From Sclerodactyla briareus (taxonomy: Eukaryota; Echinodermata; Holothuroidea; Dendrochirotida; Sclerodactylidae), in the NCBI GenBank assembly GCA_026419785.1, contig JAODTK010005165.1, positions 62,001 to 126,000 of the forward strand: a stretch of DNA of 64,000 bases. Direction: 5' to 3'. The translations under genes and the position numbers were made by a program. Below, in pieces: positions 1 through 12,104 of this stretch. How positions within the stretch are numbered: position 1 is the first letter of the stretch; every line of letters starts with the position of its first letter. The notes under the pieces were generated by a model. The model was not told the origin of the DNA, made no database searches, and saw only the letters and a list, made by a program, of their open reading frames with translations.

Positions 1-680
1 CGTAAAAGTCTATCCTCACATTGATAATATTGCGGCTGTCAAGGCTTTGTTGTTCTATTGAAGTGGTTAGTTGAACAATGCCAACTTAGAAGGAACAAAG
101 ATATTCAAAGTGGTCAACAAAACAAAGCAGAAACAACCTGCTATTATTATGGGAAAAAAAGAATTTGCTAAATACTCATCAAAAAATAGTGCTTGTGAAT
201 GGTGGAAGATGGAAGAATGATGTGTATAAACAGTATTAAGTATTCGGCTTTGATTAAACAAATGAAATCCCAATTATACAAAGCCCTTCACATTTGTTGC
301 ACAAGAAGTAAATTTTTTAAAATGGATTTCTTCAAGTCCGACAAATATACCAAAAAACCGTATCATATATACGGTTAAAACAGCGGTATGAACTACAGCT
401 ACACTTGAACTTAAAATATTACATCATGGGAAGCTGCACAATCATATATTTGACAAATTATTTTGAATACAAATTATTAATTTTCATACCTTTGCTGTGT
501 TTATACTAAATTATAACAACAGCTGGGAGCTGATAAGGCATTCAGAATTGAAGGCTGTGATATCACAACTCCTGAAGGAAGCAATATTATGTTGCTCTCC
601 TCTAAAGGAAGGCCGAGTTACTACTGGTTTAAATATACATCCAATTTAAAGGCGCTTAGTATGCTATGCGTTATCTTCCT
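1..680. other. Intergenic, no feature seen
   Basis: AT-rich sequence downstream of the ABCG2-like gene. I see no coding similarity and no clear repeat. Confidence 0.4.
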
Positions 681-1377
681 AAACTGCAGGTTTCAAGCTT
701 GCTGCTGATGTTCAAACTGCAGAGATACAACTACTGCAGGTTTTGAGCCTACTGCTGATGCTCAAGCTGCAGACCTATAACTACTGCAAGTTCGGCTGTT
801 GCTGATGCTCAAGCTGCAGTGATACAACTGCTGCAGGTTTTTAGCCTACTGCTGATACTCAAGCTACAGAGCTACAACTACTGCAGGTTTTGAGCCTACT
901 GCTGATGCTCAAGCTACAGAGCTACAACTACTGCAGGTTTTGAGCCTACTGCTGATGCTCAAGCTGCAGAGATACAACTACTGCAGGTTTTGAGCCTACT
1001 GCTGATGCTCAAGCTACAGAGCTACAGCTGCTACAGGTTTTGAGCCTGTTGCTGATGCGCGAACCGCAGAGATACAACTACTGCAGGTTTTGAGCCTACT
1101 GCTGATGCTCAAGCTGCAGAGATACAACTACTGCAGGTTTTGAGCCTACTGCTGATGCTCAAGCTACAGAGCTACAACTACTGCAGGTTTTGAGCCTACT
1201 GCTGATGCTCAAGCTGCAGAGATACAACTACTGCAGGTTTTGAGCCTACTGCTGATGCTCAAGCTGCAGAGATACAACTACTGCAGGTTTTGAGCCTACT
1301 GCTGATGCTCAAGCTGCAGAGATACAACTACTGCAGGTTTTGAGCAATCTGCAATGTTACGTCTACTGCATGATTTG
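681..1377. repeat. 50-bp minisatellite
   Basis: About 13 head-to-tail copies of a 50-bp unit containing ctactgcaggttttgagcct and actgctgatgctcaagctgc. Each unit carries CTGCAG sites near its ends. Central copies are nearly identical and outer copies diverge, as expected for an array that expands from the middle. The period is not a multiple of three, so it is not coding. Confidence 0.95.
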
Positions 1378-4300
1378 AGCCTGCAGCTGATGCTGAAGTT
1401 ATTCCTCCTTGCCGCTCAATGGTTTGGTTTCCATGAGCAACACCCAGGAGTTTACTGCCCCATGAACTGTGTGATCAAAACGTCTTGAGAACTTGTATGA
1501 TTGTCAGGTTACGAATATGCTCTATCTTTACATACATGGGTAGGAGGGCTGATCAAATGCACCACAGCGTGACACATGGATTCATGCACAGATAATTCTA
1601 CTTAACTAAATTTGACAGTGTGGATTCATTACCCATGTGTGAGTATACTAATTGACTACACGGCTGCACTACCGAGAGGCATCAAGCCACTCCACACGTG
1701 AATACGGGATGAAAATTCAATTAAAGATACTCCACGGAATCCGGTTTCAGCATGAATATTCATGGCACGTAACAAACAACTGAACACGATTGGACGTCCA
1801 TTATTATGAAGACATGAAGCTGGCCCCGAAACAGTTCAAAAAAGAATTATTTCTGTGTGCAATATACCACTAACATAAATGAAAAGGATAGAAAGGTTCA
1901 ACTAATAGATTTTGTGTAAGCGGGCACATGGTTGAGGACAATAACATTCTAACAATTTACTCTCTTTGGTATAAACCATTATAAAGAATGGAAACAGCCC
2001 CAACAACAAGATCCCCCCCCAGACGAAAAAAGTATGGTAAACATTTCAAACAAAATCACTATTGTTACACAGGACCACGAACAATTCAACAGTAAGAGAC
2101 TTTGCGTCATGAATATCCTGAGGCAACAGTCATGGATTGCAAAATGTTACGTGTTAAGTGGTGGGGCAGTTGAACATGGATGAACTTGAATATAACAGAT
2201 AAGTGACAATGTACACCCCAATACTGGCACAACAGCAAAACATGGGGAGAGCCTGGGAAAGGAAGGAACATTGACACAAATTACTGATTTTCAAAGCAAA
2301 CAGGCAGAAAAAATATAATCTGCGCATAGCAGTGATTAGGTCTGTGTCCCGACACTATCCCCTAATTGACAAAAACAGCCGGCAGCTAGGACCAATTCTT
2401 TGGGTTGTTAACGGAAATCTAGCCCAACGATTTTACTGATCATCCATCTGTAGTGATCCCTAATCCATAACAAATTCACGAAATCAAAATACTCCACCCC
2501 CTGAGCCAAAACTCTTACAAGAGAATTCATTATTTTGAGGAGTAAGTACAATACTTTGATCTACTTCTGAAGGTAAGGGTAGGTTTTTTCTTTTCTTGTC
2601 GTTTGGTATTTGTAACACTATTTGAACAACGCAACATCTGCACATGCAAAGAATGTCATACCATGCACGGAAATTACAGCAGCGAAAAAAAAAAGTCTTT
2701 AAGAAGAGAAGCAAAGAGGATTACTTTTAAAATGTCATGAAAGGTAGGGGAATGACTGTATAGACAAAGTAACCACCAATCACTTACGGTATCTCAAAAC
2801 GACAGGGACAACCCGATTAATCCCCTGAACATCCAAAACAAAGCCACTACAATGCCACTATCCCAAAGTTACTACCAAAACTGCCTCTGTAGTTGTAATT
2901 AAACATACATTCCAAGGCCCAAGGCCCAATGTTCATGTTGATAACAGGATGGCCATCAGAGTGTGCCTGGGTAGTCCCTCCATTTTACCACTCCACCAGA
3001 GATGAAATGCCTTCATTACAGGAAAAGCTAGTAGCGCAGGGCTAGTGTTAAACAGTATCAGCAGCAAGTTGATCGCGAGCCGAAGTCATGGCATGAAGGT
3101 ACAGTAGGGAAGCTTGCTGGGTCCCACCCCCCCCCCCCTCTCTCTCTCTAAAGACGCATGCATGACTGAAAACCTATGCACCTATTCCCTCAATGTCTTA
3201 TTGTCTCACGATAGAACTTTATACCCCCAATCGATGCCCCAGGGTGCCTCTGATTAGCCACTTGTAACACTTCCATGGAGGAACCCCCAGAGCTGGGGCT
3301 ATAGTACAACTGTTGTTGTCAGTATTTCTCATGAATAATCACCCCTAGATGCCCAAAACCGCCCCGTTTATGGACTGTGAATGCCAAATACCTACATGGA
3401 TTCTGCACCACCCCAATATGTACCAAGACCTGCAGTTAAACAAGTCCTGATCACCGTTCTTTACCAAGGCTAAGTGCCTTTATAACATCTCCAAAAAACA
3501 AGAGCAGTGATAATTGGGGTTTTGTCAGCTAAAGGAAACCTTCCTGCTCATATGATTTTGAAGAGATTTTAATCTCTTTCTCTCTCTCTCTCTTCTCTTT
3601 TGCCAGACAAAGTTCCTGCATGTTGAGTACTTAATGGGGAAAATTAAATTAAGAACTTCCACTCCTTGAAACGGCACTATACACCCGCAAAATAAATCAT
3701 AGATCGGAAGAGTTTTGGCTCGACGATACAATTTCAGTATTTCTGGACATAAGTACTTTAATGATGACATAATTATGGGGCTCTTACTGATGAAAATCAT
3801 TTTGTGGGAAGCAACCTCGTTTTTATGCCCCCACCCCCTCGGTGTGAAATTTTCATTATGAAAATCACTAGATGCATGCTGAACACCAAATTACAACATG
3901 CGATCAAGTGACAACATGTGCAAAGGATTAATCGAACCAATTTATAAAAGGTAACTTGCACATATAGCACATTTTCATGTCCATGGCAAGAACACCACCA
4001 ATCACAAGAATTAACAACCGCTGCAACGTTTAACTGAGGATGTAACTCTGGTATTGTAGAGACCCACAATAGAATATCGTTTGTTAAATTAATTGCAACA
4101 GAAATGACAGATTATAATGAGGAAAGTCTCCTCCAAAATATCTTCCCATCAAAAAAAGGTTAACCAAACACATTGCGTGCGTCTTTAGGGTGAGATTGAA
4201 GCTGCATGGGCAGAATGGACAGAATGCACACCATGTATCAGAAAGGGGTCCCCTGAATCTACGATTTAATAGTATTGCATACGACAAGCCCCAGAACAAT

Positions 4301-5209
4301 TGTATTAATGCAGTTGAAGAGTTTAGGGGTCCATTCCAACTGTCTGGTTGGACTCTCCTTTTGTTACATGAGCAGGCTGCACGCATAAATTTACCGTCAG
4401 TTCATAAACGTACACGCGCTGGGAGCTCATGATTTTTACCGGGTATGATTGGGCCCCTGCATGAAACAATGATAAACAGACGTTATATGGGGACACAGGC
4501 TTGTAGAGCTTTCTTGGGGTCTAGCGTTCCCATTCCCCAAATTCTAGACAAATAGTGACTTCCACTAGTAAACAAATCAGACAGAATTTTTTACATATCG
4601 TCAAGTAAAAGTGGCCTATTACCAATTCAGACAGCATTGATAGGGTCCTATATCAAAAGAGGATTTTGAGAAAAAACAGTCAAGAATTGACAAGTATTTG
4701 ATAAGGAGCGTGTTTTGAGGCACAGCACGCCTGGTTTTGAGGCTAGGCCCTATCTTCCTAGTCTAACACTACACATGATGTCTAGTGAAATAATAGGAGG
4801 CTTAACTAGCTCTGTACAGAGGGATGCCCCCCCCCCCTCAGGTAGCTAAAGGGTTCACTACCAGTGCCCACAGCCTTCTCTAGTTGTGGAAGCACTGGAT
4901 TATTTCGCCACTCAATGCTCATGTGGAGCACCACACACAACAGCAGTATGCTCTTGATTCTGAATGAAAGTATTTGGTATTATGACCAGACCAAGAATAT
5001 ATCAGCCCTCCTCGTTTGTATGATGCATGATGCCTCTACCATACAGTCAGCTGTGAAAATAAGCTGCGAAGAACCAAAACAATGTCAGATCCAGACAGGC
5101 CAGTCCCCTGCCAGTGGTCCGTGACAACGATCAGACCAGCAACTGGAACTCGGTGGTTATCGATTAGTAAAAAGCATGTAGCTCGCCGCTAGCCAACGGG
5201 GTCACATCG
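1378..5209. other. Downstream flank of the ABCG2-like gene
   Basis: No exon recognised. It holds simple tracts: C-runs at about 2018-2026, 3127-3138 and 4827-4836, and CT/TC tracts at 3139-3149 and 3570-3599. The 3' UTR and poly(A) site of the ABCG2-like gene should lie in the high-coordinate part of this stretch (minus strand), but I could not place them. Short ORFs here look random. Confidence 0.45.
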
Positions 5210-5357
5210 TTACTGCGAGCTGGGCATCCGCCGCAGCTGCACGTAGGAGATGGTCAGCAGCCCAACGATCATGCAGAACAGCGCCATCTCGTTTTGCCAG
5301 AGGCCCCACGTTGCTGTAGTCGAGGCCCTGCTGTTCGAGGTAGGTCGTTCATTAGTG
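5210..5357 (-). CDS. ABCG2-like: ABCG2-like exon 16: last helix, C-terminus and stop
   Basis: The acceptor gattgttctacaacag ends at 5358. It reads CTNE (Cys equivalent to human Cys608, taking TG from exon 15), then YLEQQGLDYSNV, then GLWQNEMALFCMIVGLLTISYVQL followed by a basic end and a TAA stop at 5212-5210. Human ends YLVKQGIDLSPWGLWKNHVALACMIVIFLTIAYLKL plus a short tail. The final transmembrane helix and stop codon place the C-terminus at the same point as in human. Small indels lie near the start and before GLW. No obvious AATAAA was seen on this strand in the first few hundred bases downstream. Confidence 0.93.
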
Positions 5358-6785
5358 CTGTTGTAGAACAATCAGAACATTGTCGCAAGGAGGCAAACAC
5401 TTGTAAGGCAGAAGTACGATATCCCTTTAACAGGGTTGGTGATTTTTTTTTTTTTTTTCAAATCATGATTTGGAGAAGTGATTTAAAACAAATAAATTGA
5501 TTTAAATCAATTTAATCATATTTCAATCATGATTTTTTTTCGATGAAAATCCTGATTTGAATCAGCCTGATTGGAATAAAACAACCCTCCTTTTAAATAC
5601 CACCTTCCTCCCATTTGGTTCCCAACACTAGTTCCCAGGAGTGGGGGCACTACAACCAAGCATGACAGACAGTTGTTAATTTAGACAAAGAAATGGTATA
5701 GGATGACATTACCAGGTGAGCCGACCAAAAACATCAGGACTTAGGTATCCTCATAGGGAACAAGTATGAGCTACACACACAGGCGAAGCCAAGTTGTCAA
5801 TAAAAACCAGCTGAATTAATGGCCAACTATCAATTTTTTCACAGTTTTGGATCCTCATTTTCCCTTTTATTCTTTTTTAATTGACCCCTAGGCTACACAC
5901 AAGGGGCTCAGCACAAGAGATGGAGCAGGGGAGTAAACTGCTGTTCAGATGGCCCTGGCCCTGGCCCTGTTATTTGACATTCACAATAGTGGGCTTGGGC
6001 CAAGGTTCCGTCTCATTCGTCCAGCGACGTGGTTTGCGGTTCCCCAGCGAGTGCCCACAAACTCTCCTTCCTTTAATAGCTGTTGCACTAATTTTACAGT
6101 TAACTGTGTATCATTGCACATGATTATTATATCACTTAGTGAAAGTATCAGTTCTGCTAGAGGGATGGTCATGAAGGAAAGCCCCTGGCCGCCTGGCGCG
6201 CCTTACAAAAAACTTGGCCAAAAACATGGGTGTTCATGAGTGGCGTCATGGTTGTTCGGGGGTGGATTAATAGGGGTGCAGAACCACCAGGGCCCCTGTA
6301 GGGCATGGTTCGTAGGGTTGATGACAAGGCAAGGGCCAGGTCGTGACATGTCAGACCTGAATGACACCATGTTACTAATTAGTACTGACTGGGTCAAACC
6401 ATGTCACTGACAACCATGCCAACCATTTTTTTCATTGTAATCTATGAAATGTGGCAGGTACTTGCGACAGGGTCTATGACATGCCCTGACGTGGGTGAAA
6501 ACTACCGAGGGGGTGCCCAGGTCTGGCCCTGCTTAACCTCCGCCTTGGACATGGGATACCATACAATTGACACTCTTGGTTGACAACCGGGTGTTCATGG
6601 GTGATCACCCCTGTTTCACCCCTGATCAGGGGTGAACAACCCGTCCTTTGCCATGACGCCCCTGGCGACACCCATGTTTTCCATCAGGATTTTGTGTAAT
6701 GTAAGGCGGCAACACATGATCGCATATGTCTACTGGTGGCTTGAGGCTAGCACCTGCATAGGTCAGCCCCTGTGTAATAAACTAC
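5358..6785 (-). other. Intron between exons 15 and 16
   Basis: About 1.4 kb. It contains a T-run and palindromic AT-rich repeat at 5437-5570 (separate entry). The rest shows no recognised feature; a (ggccct)n-like stretch lies at 5948-5970. Confidence 0.75.
5437..5570. repeat. Palindromic AT-rich 'aaatcatgattt' repeat
   Basis: After a run of T come interleaved short palindromes: aaatcatgattt, tgatttaaatca and again atcatgat, ending at aatcctgatttgaatcagcctgatt. Such self-complementary blocks resemble ends of dispersed repeats in marine invertebrates. The family is not identified. Confidence 0.6.
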
Positions 6786-6864
6786 CCATTATCCACCATA
6801 ATATCCATCCCCATGGGAGTCCCCACAGAAAGTCAAGTCCTTCAATTCATTGATCCGCCAAAGC
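6786..6864 (-). CDS. ABCG2-like: ABCG2-like exon 15: large extracellular loop
   Basis: The acceptor ttgttcatttcag ends at 6865. After a one-base slip it reads INELKDLTFCGDSHGDGYYGG, against human HNEFLGQNFCPGLNATGNNPCNYAT. The Asn-Glu and Phe-Cys anchors are kept; the Cys corresponds to human Cys592 of the loop's intramolecular disulfide. There is no readable Asn-X-Thr/Ser matching human Asn596, and no Cys matching Cys603, which links the human dimer. The 3' edge uses ATGG|gtagtt at 6785, and a donor at 6796 (gtggat) is an alternative. Length is about 79 nt against 83 for human. Confidence 0.78.
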
Positions 6865-8740
6865 CTGAAATGAACAAATGTTAGACGTATAACTGAAATT
6901 CACATTCAAAGTGCAGATGGTGCCCATAGCAGTATTTATACATTATACGCCCCTAACATGCACAGGTAGCAAAGAATACTCTCGATTTCATTCATACAGG
7001 AGGAACGCCATGATTTGACATGAGACACAGGTACCAGTAGCCCCGGCAGGCACTATGAACACTGCCTAACCTCAGGTGCTTAACTGGGGACCAGTGATAC
7101 CAGGTGACATATTAACCATTGTCCGCTGCTGTGATTATGGTTTATAGATTATAGTTTCCAGTACCAGTTCTTGTTATAAGGATAAATTTCTGTCAAGCCC
7201 GTTCGAGCCTGTCCATCAATTCAAAAGCACTATATGGAACTAAAAATCTTGTGGTTCCTCGATTGAAGAAGACTGCGCTCCTCAGCCCCTTTATTTAGCA
7301 GCATTCTAACTTGTAGAATATACTACTATATACTCCCAAACCACTATCTATCAACAACATTTTTTCAGGTCAGTAGCTACATGTTTTGAAACTTTTTGGT
7401 CATTTTTATCCTGCCCTCAATATTTGTTGATCTCACACAGCTGATTTTAAGGATTGTATGTGAGAATTATCTGTTTGTCCACTTTGACAGGACTCATTCA
7501 TGCCTCATTCCCCCTAATCTTCTGGTTAACCACATTTTTTTGCGACATTTTCCGTATCAGTTATGGAATTTTTTTCCCCTGGCTCAAATTACTAATACAC
7601 CACTGCAGACATAGAGTCTCATACATTCATAATCATAGTTTAAATCCTGCTTATTCAAGTAATCATCAGTTCCCAATCAAAGACTATCGAAGTCCTCAAC
7701 CAGATGTGAACCCACTTGAGTGGACTCAGTCAACAGAGCTGATACAATTTCCTGATCATTTTTTTCTATCTTCTTTCTATCCCATCATCCTGACACATCA
7801 TTCCAGCAGAATGTTGAGACATTTTACCACAAGTCATTCTATTATCGTCATAATCTGGTCATAATATCAACTCACTTTTGTGTTGGCATGAGACCAGTTA
7901 TAATACTCTGGAGAATCTTCTGATAGAACAATTAACCTAGATTGTTTGAAAGCATAACTCCCCTCCTTTCTTTTCATTCCAACATCATTGGTCCAAGTAT
8001 GGGCATATGAAACTAAGAGTATGGCAGAGTGAATCAATGGCGCTCTTGCAGCAAACATTCTGGTTTTAATTCCACAAGCAAATGGAGGTTTTCCCAAGGT
8101 TGTGTACTTGCCAGTGCGATGGGGCAATGGTTTTGGTCTTCACTCTGCTGTAATACAGTGGATTTATATGCAATGGGTTGTCTGGGGTTTGTCCCAGAAT
8201 ATTGCAATAAGTCGGTTGGTCATCTGTAAGCGTTCAGTTTGGACGTTAATATCCGCTCCTGTCCAGGTTCTGATGAAGTGGTCGTATCCTGGAGTTCCTT
8301 GATCGTCCATTCGGAGGTGTGTGAAATGGTGGTCCCGGAGCATGTTCGACATAGTTAAACCCCTGCCATGCTATCATCTGAGCACTAGTCGGATAAGTAA
8401 GGTGAGTACCCCCAGTGCTCTCCTTGATCAATCCGATAGGGTTCCTTGATGAGCCGTACTTGGCTTCCTGAGCCCACAGAAATTTAGATCGAAATCAATC
8501 AAATGGTGACAGGCGTGTTAAATGCAGGTGTAGGGTGCCTAGTATGAGGGGGAAGCCAGTAACCTGTCTTTTCCCAATTACGTTTTTGTCTTGTTGCCGG
8601 TATTTTGGTTGCTCGTATTTTCACCGGCCCATGATACTCTGACCAATCCATTTTGGGGTATGATTCCACATCTTATGATGCCTCTCTGTGAGTCAAAAGG
8701 AGGAACCAATAGGAGGGTTCAAACAGCGTGATTAACTCAC
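6865..8740 (-). other. Intron between exons 14 and 15
   Basis: About 1.9 kb. ORFs up to 136 codons on the plus strand (7454-7864) and 86 on the minus strand (7867-8127) resemble no family I recognise and are treated as chance or eroded transposon sequence. Confidence 0.7.
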
Positions 8741-8830
8741 GTTTTGACTGTATCTGAAGATGCTGAGATTACTGCAGCCACTGTAACCACCTGGAAGAAG
8801 ATGTAATGTTACAATAAGACCACTGATAAT
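8741..8830 (-). CDS. ABCG2-like: ABCG2-like exon 14: helix 5 end and re-entrant region
   Basis: The acceptor ttctcctttttcctcag ends at 8831 and the donor AAAAC|gtgagt is at 8740. Length is exactly 90 nt, as recalled for human exon 14. Both ends share frame 0: IISGLIVTL at the start and LSIFRYSQN at the end, aligned with human IFSGLLVNL and FSIPRYGFT. The centre reads WLQWLQ in a different frame, matching human WLSWLQ. The segment thus holds two compensating indels that preserve total length, which fits base-calling error and is hard to explain by neutral decay alone. Confidence 0.92.
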
Positions 8831-10107
8831 CTGAGGAAAAAGGAGAAAAAACATGCAATATTATGAACGGATCACAACACCACTTGGCCTTCAGAATCTA
8901 ACCAGGTTTCAGCTTGTTAGAGTATGTAGGCTGTCCCTCTACTGACTGGTCCTTGGGGTCAAGAAAGTTTCACACTTTTCCGAAAAAATCGTCTGTAAAT
9001 AGAAGGTTGCGAAGGAGTAGAAGAATATATATCCATTCTTTCCTATAAGGTAGTCTGCAGTCTCAAAATGTGGAACAAGTGGGTGGTACAAGTGCACTCT
9101 AAACGCCTGGGAGAGTTCAATTTCTGGCAATCCGGGGGCTTGCAACCAACCAAAATTGTTTTATGCGCTACGTGCCACCCACGGTGTGTCTCCGTCTTTA
9201 GTATAGTACTCTGTGCCCTCCAAAAATGTCTGTGCCCCCCAGTATGAACAGTCTGGTAACGCCACTGCTATTTGCAAATTTGACTTAGAGTTTCACAATC
9301 AATTATGGTGCGACCACTTGTTTAAAGTTAGGTGCTTGCACGGTACACATACTAAGCTAATAAAATAGCCTCAAAGATTCGGTCTAGGTAACTCGCAACG
9401 ATTTCCGGGCACAAACATGGTTCAAAATTCAGGTGAGGATAAGTGGTCATGGAGTCCAGCATGAATTGCGCGCGTGACTGTTGGCGAGTGGAATTTTCCA
9501 AAAGTGTTAAATTCTCCGCGATCAGCTTCAAACGCGCAGTTGTTGTTTTACTTCTCATATACTAATTTGGCTACCTGTCTGGTCCCTGATTAGAAGTTCC
9601 TCCATGTGCGCCTGTGGTCCGCATATAGGATGGATGGGGGCCGTAATCTTTGAGTAAAAACTCAGCTATCTAAGTGATAGGTCAAAGAGGGTTCAGTGCC
9701 ATTCGTTGGTCAAATGGATTTCTGCAAATCTTGTGGTTGTTGCCATGCCCCATTTCCATTTGCTCCTTTCATGACTGTACCTAACTGCTGGTATTGTAGA
9801 TGTCACATCACCCCAACGCAGCACTGTTAAGGTGATAAGTTTTTTGAGAACTTTTCCTAAAATAAAATTTGTTTATCAATTCTAGGATTGCTGCGTATCT
9901 GTCCCATAAGGCACAGGAAGTGCCGTTTCCTGCAATCTAGGGGTCGGTCAACGAAAGAAAGATTGTTCGCTACGCGCCAATAACCTGTGGTGGCGCTCCG
10001 CTTAGATAAGTATTCAACTTGTCCCCGCCCCCCCCAACCTCAAACACAAATCGCCGCCCTTGGCATTATTCAATCGCGTCAGGGATGGGAAACCATTGTG
10101 AGACTCC
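8831..10107 (-). other. Intron between exons 13 and 14
   Basis: About 1.3 kb. At 9257-9271 is 'ctggtaacgccactg', which resembles a transposon terminal inverted repeat, but no partner was found nearby. Otherwise nothing recognised. Confidence 0.65.
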
Positions 10108-10258
10108 CATCATTACTACTAGCACATTGCGATGAGGAGGGTTGCGATTCCACAATGTCGACCTTGAGCTAATTGCACAAGGCGATACTTGTGGCCGTTA
10201 GGTGGTTAGGAGTAACGTCAGCACGTAGATGCCAAACGCACTGGCGGTCCTTCTCAGC
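10108..10258 (-). CDS. ABCG2-like: ABCG2-like exon 13: transmembrane helices 4-5
   Basis: The acceptor ctctattttgcag ends at 10259. The readable pieces in order are TASAFGIYVLTLLLTT, TSIAL, SS, IVGIATLLIAMC and VMM, against human KADAFFVMMFTLMMVAYSASSMALAIAAGQSVVSVATLLMTICFVFMM. These form transmembrane helices 4 and 5. The expected donor after ATGATG reads ggagtc, a gtgagtc site with one base missing at 10107-10106. Length is about 151 nt against 155 for human. Several single-base gaps break the frame, so the exon is invisible to ORF finding. Confidence 0.86.
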
Positions 10259-10440
10259 CTGCAAAATAGAGATTGGTGGTTCAGCGTATTAAAAGCTACA
10301 TTACAGTGTAGAAGGGAATTCACCTTCAGGGACCGTTCACACAGACCACCTGGGATCACTTGAGCAATTGATCAACTACTAGGTGTGCCCAGATGGATTA
10401 CCTGGGCAAACGATTCCCTCTGTTACTCCCAGGTTAGCAC

Positions 10441-10740
10441 ACAGCCGGCCTGGAGAACTCGGATTACCTCAGTCGGTTGAGCCTTAGACTTGTGATCGAA
10501 AGGTCCCGAGTTCGAAACCCGGCCGGTTGGCATTTCCAGTGCATCTTGGGCAAGGCGCTCCATCTCCGTACCTCATCCTATCCAGGCGTTATCGGGAACT
10601 TGAGTAGGTTACTGTAATCCTAAGTGCCGCGAATACGGCAGCATGTGGGGGAATGTTCCTGGGACCATGCTGTGGGCAACCATAGCGGTTGCCAGGACGT
10701 GATAGCTTGATATGTGCACATAGTTGCGGGACGAACAAAT
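10441..10740 (+). mobile_element. tRNA-derived SINE
   Basis: The head is tRNA-like: an A-box region tacctcagtcggttgagc (10465-10482) and a B-box gagttcgaaaccc (10509-10521), with a cloverleaf-like stem ccgagttcgaaacccgg. The tail contains 'cttgggcaaggcgctc', a motif shared by SINEs of several marine invertebrates. RNA polymerase III promoter boxes plus a non-tRNA body indicate a SINE and not a functional tRNA. The 3' limit is approximate. Confidence 0.8.
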
Positions 10741-10864
10741 TACCATTGGACCAGGGGGTCAGGTCTCCAGCGCTTTGAGAACATTTACATATAAAGAACG
10801 GTACAAGTATTAATCATTAATACATAAAAATACCATATATGTGCATGTGGACTACATTAAAAAG

Positions 10865-11180
10865 CACTGTGAAGGTTTCCCCGCGCACAACCTTGACTCC
10901 TGCAGATGTGCCGTTCCCACATACCTAATTGACTTGCGTGAATGCTTGGGTTCAGCAGAATATCATGTTGAAAGCTTTTGAGGTTGACCTCTGGGGACCT
11001 TGAATGATCTTGAATTTAGGCCATAAAGAAATAGGGTTCATAATTGGCAGATGTGTTACCCACATTACCTAATGTGAACTTGCGTCAAGGTTGATTCAGA
11101 GATACTCATGTGACAAGCTTTGCCAAGTTTTGCCCTCCCCAAACCTTGAATTCACCTCAGACCATTAGGTTATATCCTCG
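10865..11180. repeat. Degenerate tandem repeat, about 180 bp unit
   Basis: Two diverged copies share gcagatgtg..., cccacattacctaat, acttgcgt and gacaagcttt-like segments in the same order. The second half carries 'gaccttgaa' motifs like the larger repeat families described elsewhere in the window. Confidence 0.55.
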
Positions 11181-11621
11181 TCCTATTGATGTGTAATACT
11201 GATTTATAGGTACATGCTTTCGTTCATTAGATATGTGGTGACAAGAACCTCATCAGAAAAGGTCACAATGCTTGTTCATACAGTGAATACTCACAAATAT
11301 GATCATGTTCTGAGTATGCTTTTACCTGTTTATGAACGCACTAATTCAGCATTACACAAGATTCTATTGGGGGCCTCTGTCTCGTTCTGAATGACAAAGT
11401 ATATAACCTGTCAAAAAGTATAGGTGTTCCAAAAAAGCGAGTTGGAAAAACTGAATATTTTTTTGTCTCGTAACTCAAAGCTCCTAGTAGACAACCTTGG
11501 AAAGTCATCCACTCCCACTTGGAGAACATGCATAAATCCTCTCTCCCGACCAGGGCCCTATTATGAAGAGGTCAGTTCATATATAGACAGCAATATTTTA
11601 TAGAAACGAGATGGTACCCAC

Positions 11622-11750
11622 CAATCATCCAATAGGTATCGTACAATATATCAAGGAGGGTAATGTTCGCAGGGGGGGAAGGTCACAGATGAGACTGGGA
11701 GCAGAAGTGGAAGAGAAGCGATAAAAACCACCTAGCCTGATCGTGTATGT
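11622..11750 (-). CDS. ABCG2-like: ABCG2-like exon 12: transmembrane helix 3 region
   Basis: One open stretch reads GGFYRFSS, LICDLPPLRTLPSLIYCTI, matching human SGYYRVSSYFLGKLLSDLLPMRMLPSIIFTCI. The Arg of PLR corresponds to human Arg482, whose replacement alters substrate choice in drug-selected cell lines. The start (human HEYISG) is garbled and the acceptor AG is not visible, so the 5' edge near 11750 is approximate. The donor GATTG|gtgggt at 11621 follows YWMIG when one base is skipped, matching human YFMLG in phase. Length is about 129 nt against 125 recalled for human. Confidence 0.83.
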
Positions 11751-12002
11751 GAGAAACAAAATCACAAAGGAGGGAGAAACTTGGCTGCTGATTTTTGAAA
11801 TAAATCTCAAAACGTTTCAAAGATGGAATGCGATATTATGCAGAACAGTGAAGGGGATTTGTGTCACTTGTAGTGTAAGTGCCTCAACTCCACAATATCA
11901 TCCCAATGCATAAATGTGGAAAATTGTGTAAAAGCTAACAACTTTTTTCTTCCTTCACTAACTGTCAATTAAGGAATAAACTGCAACTGGGATAATAAAA
12001 CA

Positions 12003-12092
12003 GTCTAAGACTCTTGATTTAGCTAAATACAGACGAGGCGCAGCTGGAGTTCATTTTATTAAGCTAAATTCAGAGTCAAGACTGCTTATGCG
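12003..12092. repeat. Imperfect inverted repeat (hairpin)
   Basis: The arm agtct-aagactct-tgatttagctaa pairs with ttaagctaaattcagagtcaagact about 60 bp further on, with a loop containing acgaggcgcagct. It may be a small foldback element. A related stretch (gctgcgcctcgtc) occurs at 19171-19190. Confidence 0.6.
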
Positions 12093-12104
12093 CCAGTTAG
12101 AACA

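Larger units (their letters stand above)
10259..11621 (-). other. Intron between exons 12 and 13
   Basis: About 1.4 kb, holding a plus-strand tRNA-derived SINE at 10441-10740 and a degenerate tandem repeat at 10865-11180 (separate entries). Confidence 0.75.

Noticed and set aside
7454..7864. 136-codon plus-strand ORF with hydrophobic stretch (IFWLTTFFCDIF) faintly like an ABCA membrane segment
   Set aside because: No second supporting exon, no motif of an ATP-binding domain nearby, and it lies in an ABCG2-like intron.
9352..9558. 68-codon minus-strand ORF with helical composition
   Set aside because: No recognised family and intronic; insufficient support for a gene.
10441..10540. Possible functional tRNA gene
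   Set aside because: The cloverleaf is incomplete and the sequence continues into a SINE body, so it is a tRNA-derived SINE.
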